The notes beneath the pieces were generated by a model that did no database searches, was not told the DNA's origin, and saw nothing but the letters and a program-made list of their open reading frames with translations. The translations under genes and the position numbers were made by a program. From a virus: DNA of 32,115 bases. Positions 14,233-19,783 of the stretch are shown one piece after another; the first letter of the stretch is position 1, and each line of letters starts with the position of its first letter. The stretch is from IMG/VR virus record IMGVR_UViG_3300018063_000034, positions 1 through 32,115 of that record. One strand, 5' to 3'.

Positions 14233-14884
14233 CACGACTGCGTTCTACAAGGCACTTTGGGATAGGGACGATGTTCAGGCCATCTCGTTTGACTATGGAC
14301 AACGTCACACGAAGGAGATTGAGTCAGCAAAGTACTTCACCCTGTTGCATGGCGTACCCTGGAACGTTATCGACCTTCGTACTCTAGGAGCATTGTTGAA
14401 AGGGTCCGCACTGAGTGATCCAAACGTTGTAGTCCCTCAAGGCCACTATGCCAAAGAGACAATGAAGCAGACGATCGTTCCGAATAGGAACTCAATCATG
14501 TTGAGCTGCGCTGTCGGCGTTGCTATCGGTCAAGGACTCCAAGAAGTGTGGGCAGCGATGCATGCGGGCGATCACCCTATCTACCCAGACTGTCGTCCTG
14601 AGTTCATAGACAAGCTGAACGAGCTCGTCCCAATTGCAACTGAAACTGACGTCAAGGTAGTGGCTCCCTTCATTGACTACTCCAAAGACATGATTGTCAA
14701 GCTAGGTACTGACCTCGGTGTCTCTTGGGAACACACGTGGTCTTGCTACGAAGGCGGAGAGATCCATTGTGGCAAGTGTGGCACTTGCGTCGAACGTCAA
14801 GAAGCATTCCATCTCGCAGTCGTCCAAGACCCAACCGAGTACACTGACAGCGAGTTCTGGAAGCAAGAAACGGGGGTCAGCTGA
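14189..14884 (+). CDS. queC: QueC, 7-cyano-7-deazaguanine (preQ0) synthase
   Basis: Converts 7-carboxy-7-deazaguanine to preQ0 with ATP and ammonia. 231 residues, normal family length. PP-loop SGGLDST (10-16), FDYGQRHTKE, VPNRNSIMLSCAVG, and the zinc site C186, C194, C197, C200 (SCYEGGEIHCGKCGTC) are all intact. GGAGGACG precedes the ATG. In phages it supplies the base later placed in DNA by DpdA. No class II amidotransferase fusion (Gat-QueC) is present. The stop overlaps the next small gene (TGATG). Confidence 0.95.
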   Translation: MKTSALVLLSGGLDSTTAFYKALWDRDDVQAISFDYGQRHTKEIESAKYFTLLHGVPWNVIDLRTLGALLKGSALSDPNVVVPQGHYAKETMKQTIVPNRNSIMLSCAVGVAIGQGLQEVWAAMHAGDHPIYPDCRPEFIDKLNELVPIATETDVKVVAPFIDYSKDMIVKLGTDLGVSWEHTWSCYEGGEIHCGKCGTCVERQEAFHLAVVQDPTEYTDSEFWKQETGVS

Positions 14885-15051
14885 TGCCCGTTGCTGGTCT
14901 CTCTCCAGTGGTAAATGAACTCAATATAAAGATCGCTGAGAACCTTACACTCCAGATCAACGGACGGGAGTACGAAGTAGGCATCACAGCTATAGACCCC
15001 TCCGACCCGTCTATGGTTCGAATCGAACTTATGGGCTGGGTGAAACGATGA
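14884..15051 (+). CDS. Small unknown protein between queC and queD (55 aa)
   Basis: The ATG overlaps the queC stop (TGATG), and its own TGA overlaps the queD start (ATGA), so it is translationally coupled on both sides. The 55 residues look strand-rich (LNIKIAENLTLQINGREYEV, then GITAIDPSDPSMVRIELMGW) with a basic end, resembling a small beta-barrel or OB/SH3-like fold. No family is recognised. Exact fit between two pathway genes supports a real gene. Confidence 0.65.
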   Translation: MPVAGLSPVVNELNIKIAENLTLQINGREYEVGITAIDPSDPSMVRIELMGWVKR

Positions 15052-15458
15052 CCCAACTGATCGCAGTCAAGCACAACGTGGAGATGGCCCATAGGCTGTC
15101 TCAGACACCCGGGAAATGTCAACAAATTCATGGACATAGTTGGCAGGTAATCCTGAAGCTTCGGGGTCCCGTAGATGAGACGGGTAAGGTCCTCGAATTC
15201 GGTGAGGTCAAGAAGACGTTCCGAGGGTACCTCGACGCCACCTTCGACCACCGCCTGCTCCTGTGGCTACATGATCCCCTTATCAAAAACACAGGGTTCC
15301 CTGAACGCTACCCAGGAATACAAACATTCGAGACAGATCCGACGACAGAGAACTTTGCAGCACACATTCACGAGTGGGCAAACATCTTCGATCTACCACA
15401 TGAGGTCGAAGTTTGGGAGACAGCGGTCAACATGGCAAGCGCAGGAGGTCCTCAGTGA
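15048..15458 (+). CDS. queD: QueD, 6-carboxy-5,6,7,8-tetrahydropterin synthase
   Basis: Second enzyme of the preQ0 pathway, acting on dihydroneopterin triphosphate made by FolE. 136 residues. Zinc ligands H15 (VEMAHRL), H28 and H30 (QIHGHSW), catalytic Cys24 (PGKCQQ), the FDH pair (D67-H68), PTTENFA and a C-terminal VWETAVNMA with the substrate-binding Glu are all visible. It overlaps the genes on both sides by 4 bases. Confidence 0.92.
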   Translation: MTQLIAVKHNVEMAHRLSQTPGKCQQIHGHSWQVILKLRGPVDETGKVLEFGEVKKTFRGYLDATFDHRLLLWLHDPLIKNTGFPERYPGIQTFETDPTTENFAAHIHEWANIFDLPHEVEVWETAVNMASAGGPQ

Positions 15459-15625
15459 TTGAAGAGGAACCCGGTAAGCAGATGATCGAGAAGCCTCGCT
15501 GCGTAGTCTGTAGGCACCGCGAAGACGTACACTACGACAAGGGATGCCGTATGGTCGTAGAGAGACACCTCAACAAAGCCGACGTGCTGTGTCCGTGTCC
15601 TTACTACTCGCCGGTGAAGTCATGA
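15455..15625 (+). CDS. Cys-rich small protein (56 aa)
   Basis: GTG overlapping the queD stop (GTGA) with GCAGGAGG upstream. It contains CVVC, a GC, and CPC near the end (RCVVCRHREDVHYDKGC ... VLCPCPYYS). This arrangement (CxxC, His, Cys, CxCxxY) recurs in short actinophage proteins and is probably a zinc-binding fold. It lies between queD and queE with no obvious enzymatic motif. Confidence 0.6.
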   Translation: MIEEEPGKQMIEKPRCVVCRHREDVHYDKGCRMVVERHLNKADVLCPCPYYSPVKS

Positions 15626-15948
15626 CTGAGTACGCCCACTCGTTTGGTGTGCTAGACGTCATCTCATCACTGAACCGTAATGACACTGCTTACGTCTTGC
15701 CTACACTGGCACACGCCCTCGAGTGGTGGAGAGTCGTTAGGACCGCCGTGAACGAGGAGCACGGCAAGGACTGTGTGACCAACACCAAGACGGCGTGCGT
15801 TCTAAGGTGCAACCACAGAGCCCTTCGTCTCTGGGTACCGTACGAGCTCGACCCGACTCAACCAATGGACTACGATCACCAGTTCCGTCGCAACTGTGAC
15901 TTCGTCAGTCCATACTTCTACCCAAACGAACTAAGGGCGATGGCATAA
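15622..15948 (+). CDS. Hypothetical protein (108 aa)
   Basis: The ATG at 15622 overlaps the previous stop (ATGA). The 108 residues include an N-terminal helical part (LDVISSLNRNDTAYVLPTL, HALEWWRVVRTAVNEEHG) and three Cys (DCVTNTKTACVLRCNH), with many aromatics near the end. No family is recognised. Part of the que operon by overlap. Confidence 0.6.
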   Translation: MTEYAHSFGVLDVISSLNRNDTAYVLPTLAHALEWWRVVRTAVNEEHGKDCVTNTKTACVLRCNHRALRLWVPYELDPTQPMDYDHQFRRNCDFVSPYFYPNELRAMA

Positions 15949-16238
15949 TGTACACCGTTTGGCAATCCGTCAAGGAGTCTTCTGAAGATAGTGGCCCGTT
16001 GTACGTGGTCAAGGTGCAGGTGCCTGATAATGTCTTAGCCAGGTTGACTCTGGCAGACTTTATTACGTTTCGAGATATCAAGGCACCCTGGGTACTCCTC
16101 GGCTTTACAAACCCAGACCAAGTCACATATTGGAGAGACCCTCGTGAGTGCTGTACTACGTATATCATCCAGACGAACGAAGTGGTCAAACCATCGTTGT
16201 TCGGTCAAGCTCTACCATACACTGCGGAGGCGTTATGA
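15948..16238 (+). CDS. Hypothetical protein (96 aa)
   Basis: TAATG overlap with the previous gene. Mixed alpha/beta composition (LYVVKVQVPDNVLARLTLAD, APWVLLGFTNPDQVTYW) with a CC pair at RECCTTYII. It does not resemble a deazaguanine enzyme. Coupled by ATGA to the next gene. Confidence 0.6.
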   Translation: MYTVWQSVKESSEDSGPLYVVKVQVPDNVLARLTLADFITFRDIKAPWVLLGFTNPDQVTYWRDPRECCTTYIIQTNEVVKPSLFGQALPYTAEAL

Positions 16239-16453
16239 AGACATTCGTACTGAGACGCAATGAAGACGTCACTGGCATCTCAGGAACTGGAGATGTTGCT
16301 GAGGGTGCTGTCTTCAACAGCGGCAAGGTTGTCGTCGCTTGGGACCCGACTATGACCCTTGCGAAGGTGGTCACCGTAGTTGTCTTCGATTCAATTGAAG
16401 ACGTCCAGAAATTACATGGTCACGATGGCAAGACTGAGATAGTCTGGACATGA
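16235..16453 (+). CDS. Hypothetical protein (72 aa)
   Basis: ATG at 16235 (GGAGGCGTTATG, overlapping the previous stop). Strand-rich: MKTFVLRRNEDVTGISGTG, then GKVVVAWDPTMTLAKVVTVV and a short His-containing end. It looks like a small beta domain; no family is recognised. Its stop overlaps the queE ATG. Confidence 0.6.
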   Translation: MKTFVLRRNEDVTGISGTGDVAEGAVFNSGKVVVAWDPTMTLAKVVTVVVFDSIEDVQKLHGHDGKTEIVWT

Positions 16454-17181
16454 GACTCCTAGAGTTGTACACTACAGTGCAGGGAGAGGGACCGAACGTG
16501 GGCAAGCCTACTACCTTCGTTCGGTTCGCTGGGTGCAACATGAGGTGTCCGGGGTGGCCTTGCGATACGCCTTATGCGATCTTCCCGGAGATCTGGAGGA
16601 AGGAGGCAGAGAACGTTGATCCCAAGGAACTGTTCTTGAGGGTCAAGAGTGAGTCTCCAATGCACGTCTGTATCACTGGAGGCGAGCCTCTCATTCAGAA
16701 CCGAAGAGAGCTCACAGAGTTCCTTTGGTTCCTACATAGCAACCGGTACACAGTTGACATCTTTACTAATGGCAGCCGGTCACTATACGGCACTGGTCCA
16801 GATCCAGACAAAGAGAAGGTCAACTACTTGATGGACCACGTTACTTTCATCATGGACTGGAAGCTTCCTGGAAGCGGAGAGCACCAGTCCTTTTTGGCAG
16901 AACGTCTCTACAACCTAGCACAGTTGCGGCCTAAGGATGCTGTCAAGCTTGTCATCAAGGATGAAAAGGACCTCACGTACGCAGAAGACTACATCGAACG
17001 TTGGCATCACAGTTACCGACCTGAAGAACGGATCGATGCCCAGGTGTACGTTGGTGCCGCTTGGGGCGAGATGAAAGAGTCAGACCTCGTACACTGGCTG
17101 ACTCAGAAAGGGTACAGCTGGGTGAAGCTGAACGTCCAGGTTCACAAGTTCATCTTCGATCCGAATGCAAGGCGTATCTGA
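16450..17181 (+). CDS. queE: QueE, 7-carboxy-7-deazaguanine synthase (radical SAM)
   Basis: Radical-SAM ring contraction of 6-carboxytetrahydropterin to CDG. 243 residues with TVQGEGP, FVRFAGCNMRC, CITGGEPL (SAM binding) and IFTNGS. The cluster cysteines are C29, C33 and C38, a CX3CX4C spacing (CNMRCPGWPC), two residues longer at the third Cys than the usual CX3CX2C. The DT after C38 is conserved. This may be a phage QueE subfamily feature. It overlaps its neighbours by 4 bases upstream and 1 base downstream. Confidence 0.9.
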   Translation: MRLLELYTTVQGEGPNVGKPTTFVRFAGCNMRCPGWPCDTPYAIFPEIWRKEAENVDPKELFLRVKSESPMHVCITGGEPLIQNRRELTEFLWFLHSNRYTVDIFTNGSRSLYGTGPDPDKEKVNYLMDHVTFIMDWKLPGSGEHQSFLAERLYNLAQLRPKDAVKLVIKDEKDLTYAEDYIERWHHSYRPEERIDAQVYVGAAWGEMKESDLVHWLTQKGYSWVKLNVQVHKFIFDPNARRI

Positions 17182-17480
17182 TGGACTACATCATCCGAGG
17201 TCGTCAGGGAGGTAAGACAGAGGCTCTCATACAGCTGTTCCGTCTCGACCCAGAACACTCTGTCATTGTCTGCCCCAATGAGAGAGAAGCAGAACGCATC
17301 CGATTCATTTTAGAAGAGCAGTGGCATCTATCACGAAGGATCACGCTGAACAACATCATCACAGCCGAGAGGACACAGTACCTAAGAGGGCGCAATGCAA
17401 AGGTCTATGTTGACAATCTTGACTGGTGGATTCAGTCCTTCTTCGGCAATGTCCAGGCAGTAACGATGACGGAGGAATAA
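17181..17480 (+). CDS. Small P-loop NTPase-like protein (99 aa)
   Basis: TGATG overlap with queE. The N-terminus is MDYIIRGRQGGKTEALIQLF, where GRQGGKT fits a Walker A loop (G-x4-GKT), followed by HSVIVCPNEREAERI (strand and helix as in helicase motif Ia) and AKVYVDNLDWWI (Walker B-like). Only 99 residues remain, so it looks like an isolated N-terminal half of an SF1/terminase-type ATPase fold. Catalysis is doubtful; a binding or regulatory role is possible. Confidence 0.6.
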   Translation: MDYIIRGRQGGKTEALIQLFRLDPEHSVIVCPNEREAERIRFILEEQWHLSRRITLNNIITAERTQYLRGRNAKVYVDNLDWWIQSFFGNVQAVTMTEE

Positions 17481-17482
17481 CG

Positions 17483-17776
17483 GTGGACTGGGCCTCGGCA
17501 CCGGAGATGTTGAAGGATGCTAGTGCAATGGACGTTCTCAACGGTTGGCATCCTCTAGCTGACTTGCCAGCAGAACAACAGAAGAGGCTCGATGCAGCTC
17601 TTGACAAGAAGCTGACAACCAAGATCAACGGTCGTGAGAAGAAACAGGTCATCGAGTACCCATTCCTATGTGAGTACGAAGGGTGCCTCTACATCATTGA
17701 GTCAGGCCACCACAGAGGCCAGCATTACAGGAGACATAAGGAGGGGAAATATGGAGTGCGAGAACTGCGGGCATGA
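17483..17776 (+). CDS. Hypothetical protein with Cys/His motif (97 aa)
   Basis: GTG at 17483, two bases after the previous stop, with GGAGG at 17471-17475. After a helical start comes FLCEYEGCLYIIESGHHRGQ and HYRRH, a Cys-x4-Cys then clustered His, reminiscent of a C2H2-type zinc finger. Ends within the next small gene. Function unknown. Confidence 0.6.
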   Translation: MDWASAPEMLKDASAMDVLNGWHPLADLPAEQQKRLDAALDKKLTTKINGREKKQVIEYPFLCEYEGCLYIIESGHHRGQHYRRHKEGKYGVRELRA

Positions 17777-17912
17777 TCAGGACGATCACAAGTGGTCTGA
17801 CGAGCGAAGCGAAACTATCTGTACAGGCGATGGACTGTTTGACGACGGAAGCCCTCAATGCGACTGCGACCTGTTCGAAGAGGAAGAGGATGAAGAGGAG
17901 GATGAGGAGTGA
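17751..17912 (+). CDS. Small Cys-rich acidic protein (53 aa)
   Basis: ATG with AAGGAGGGG upstream. It begins MECENCGHDQDDHKW and has later Cys (TICTGDG, CDCDLF), a zinc-knuckle pattern, then a run of Glu/Asp to the end. The GTG of folE overlaps its stop. The acidic tail could mimic DNA or mediate protein contacts; this is speculation. Confidence 0.6.
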   Translation: MECENCGHDQDDHKWSDERSETICTGDGLFDDGSPQCDCDLFEEEEDEEEDEE

Positions 17913-18478
17913 CCGACGCAGCAGTTGAGGCGGCAGTTGGACAACTCTTGAAGTCGCTCGGCTACGAAGTGGAAGACGAGCAGCACCTTACCGATACTCC
18001 ACGTCGTGTAGCCGAGTCGCTAGTAGAGCTGACAACGCCCAAGGAGTTCAGCTTCACGACCTTCGAGAACAATGACATTGACCAGATGATCATCGTCAAG
18101 GACATTCCATTCTACAGTCTGTGTGCGCATCATCTGCTTCCGTTCTACGGACACGCTCACATCGGATATCTGCCGAACTCTACTCTCGCTGGACTGTCTA
18201 AGATCGCTCGGACGGTAAGGTACTTCATGCGAGGCCTCAATCTGCAGGAGGAGATGACGAACGATATCAAGAACTTCCTGGTGGAGCATCTCGAGCCAAA
18301 GGGGGTCATCGTTGTCCTTGAGGGTCATCATCTATGTATGGCGGTTAGAGGAGCCCAAACGCCTGACCACCTTACTACGACTTCTGCACTTGCTGGGGTC
18401 TTCTTCGACCCCGAAAAGGGACCTGCAGCGCGAAACGAATTCTTCAGTCTAGTCAGGGGGATGAATGGACGACGATAA
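17909..18478 (+). CDS. folE: GTP cyclohydrolase I (FolE)
   Basis: Makes dihydroneopterin triphosphate from GTP, the first step towards preQ0. 189 residues. Zinc ligands C72 and H75 (YSLCAHHLLPFYG) and C143 (EGHHLCMAVRGA) are intact, as are HIGYLPN, LAGLSKIAR and QEEMTNDI. GTG overlaps the previous stop (GTGA). Its presence frees the phage from host GTP cyclohydrolase levels and fits the neighbouring queCDE set. Confidence 0.95.
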   Translation: MTDAAVEAAVGQLLKSLGYEVEDEQHLTDTPRRVAESLVELTTPKEFSFTTFENNDIDQMIIVKDIPFYSLCAHHLLPFYGHAHIGYLPNSTLAGLSKIARTVRYFMRGLNLQEEMTNDIKNFLVEHLEPKGVIVVLEGHHLCMAVRGAQTPDHLTTTSALAGVFFDPEKGPAARNEFFSLVRGMNGRR

Positions 18479-18938
18479 GCTTTCCGACTTGGAGATCGAC
18501 TACCGAGGCAGTAAGAGGCAAGAGACTGCAGGGGAGAGTCTTGTTGAGAAGCTACCAGATGCACAGGGCTACTTTCCTCCGATCATCCTGCAGACAGGTA
18601 AGTGCCCTCCAGGTCAGTACTCGGAGCAGTTCCTACAAGGCATGATCAACCGTCTCGCGGTTGGATTCCACCGCTATGGACCTGTTCATGCTCATCGAGC
18701 AGACTGGGTAACTACAGCCGAAGACCGTCTCAAGATGTACAAGGAGACAGGCAATACCAAGTGGCTGATGGACGTAGCCAACTTCATCATGTTTGCGTTC
18801 ATGTTCCCGCAGCACCCGAATGCACACTTCGAAGAGACAGCGGGAGGTGATTCACCAGGCTACATCACTCCAGAAGGGCGTCGTCGAACAAGTACACCAG
18901 AGAAGCCACGTACAGCCTACGACCATGAGGGGGATTAG
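18465..18938 (+). CDS. Conserved-looking hypothetical protein (157 aa)
   Basis: Overlaps the end of folE by 14 bases. The central part (DRLKMYKETGNTKWLMDVAN followed by FIMFAFMFPQHPNAHF) resembles a recurring actinophage protein of unknown role, with a helical core and an R/K-Y-x2-TGN turn. The C-terminus is Pro/Thr/Gly-rich and probably disordered. Position between folE and dpdA suggests a link to base modification, but no catalytic motif is evident. Confidence 0.65.
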   Translation: MDDDKLSDLEIDYRGSKRQETAGESLVEKLPDAQGYFPPIILQTGKCPPGQYSEQFLQGMINRLAVGFHRYGPVHAHRADWVTTAEDRLKMYKETGNTKWLMDVANFIMFAFMFPQHPNAHFEETAGGDSPGYITPEGRRRTSTPEKPRTAYDHEGD

Positions 18939-19783
18939 TGAGGGCAGCCGTAATCGCACCGATTGGACTCTTGAAGAGGTACGCAGCTAGGGCTCGGTAT
19001 CATCTGTGCCTCGCTCATTTGTGTCAGTCAGATTCACCCTATATGCAGTTCTATAGGGAAGCATCTGAGCGAGGCGAGTACGTCATCCTTGCCAACTCCA
19101 TCATCGAACTCGGCCAGCCGATGTCGACAGACGAGCTCCTGAGAGCACTCGATCTTGTCCACCACGCAGAGTTCGTGATGCAAGACTTCCCTCGCGATCC
19201 AGCTACAACTCACTTTTGGGCAATGAACAAGGGTGAAGAACTGAAGAAGCGATACGCCGACATGAAGCTGATGGCCGTCCCTCAGTGGGGTCAGGGTAAG
19301 GTCTTTGAAGACTGGTGGGCTAGCTTCCTGTGGCTCAGGAATCTTCCATTCATCGACACGATCGGACTGCCGAAGTTCATCCGAGGTGGGCGTGGAGTAG
19401 CAGCTCAGCGACTAGAGCAAGATCCGATGCTCCGCCTAGACAAAGAGTTCCACCTTCTCGGCACGTGGGGCAACCCTCTAGAAGTCAAGGACATGACTCG
19501 GTACAAGTGGATCCGTGGCGTCGACAGTAAGGCTCCGGTTCGCTTTGGCCAGTACGGCATTGCGTTACATCCCGCAGTTGGTCTCCTAGGTGGAAATGGT
19601 CTTCGTGATGCAGTACCAGCACTCGATTTCTACAACCCAGACGACCCAATGCCATCAATCACAGACCACAACGTCGTGACCTACCTCACCTGGGCACGCG
19701 GCAAGACAGATGCAAGGGTGCTCCCGTTCCCAAAGCCTGAAGAAGGATTCGAGACAAAGAGTAGGATCTTCAAGGGGCCGTAA
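18938..19783 (+). CDS. dpdA: DpdA-like DNA 7-deazaguanine transglycosylase
   Basis: TGT-fold enzyme expected to exchange guanine in DNA for preQ0. 281 residues from a GTG (TAGTG). Family-like features: EYVILANSIIELGQPMS, AEFVMQDFP (Asp83, candidate catalytic), KLMAVPQWGQGKVFEDW (the TGT-like VPQG element), HLLGTWGNP and IRGVDSKAPVRFG (Asp196, candidate nucleophile region). The Cys zinc site of tRNA enzymes is not apparent. Identification rests on these motifs plus the adjacent queC, queD, queE and folE. The stop touches the polymerase ATG. Confidence 0.8.
   Translation: MRAAVIAPIGLLKRYAARARYHLCLAHLCQSDSPYMQFYREASERGEYVILANSIIELGQPMSTDELLRALDLVHHAEFVMQDFPRDPATTHFWAMNKGEELKKRYADMKLMAVPQWGQGKVFEDWWASFLWLRNLPFIDTIGLPKFIRGGRGVAAQRLEQDPMLRLDKEFHLLGTWGNPLEVKDMTRYKWIRGVDSKAPVRFGQYGIALHPAVGLLGGNGLRDAVPALDFYNPDDPMPSITDHNVVTYLTWARGKTDARVLPFPKPEEGFETKSRIFKGP

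Noticed and set aside
16450-16831. Reading QueE as a different radical-SAM enzyme because of the odd Cys spacing
   Set aside because: QGEGP, GCN...C...CDT and TGGEP, together with queC, queD and folE in the same operon, fit QueE best.
14189-19783. Search for QueF, ArcS, Gat-QueC or tRNA-type TGT that would give preQ1, archaeosine or queuosine
   Set aside because: No QueF-like or amidotransferase-fused QueC motif was found. The DJ-1/PfpI-like protein at 2528 is far away and not of the class II glutaminase type.
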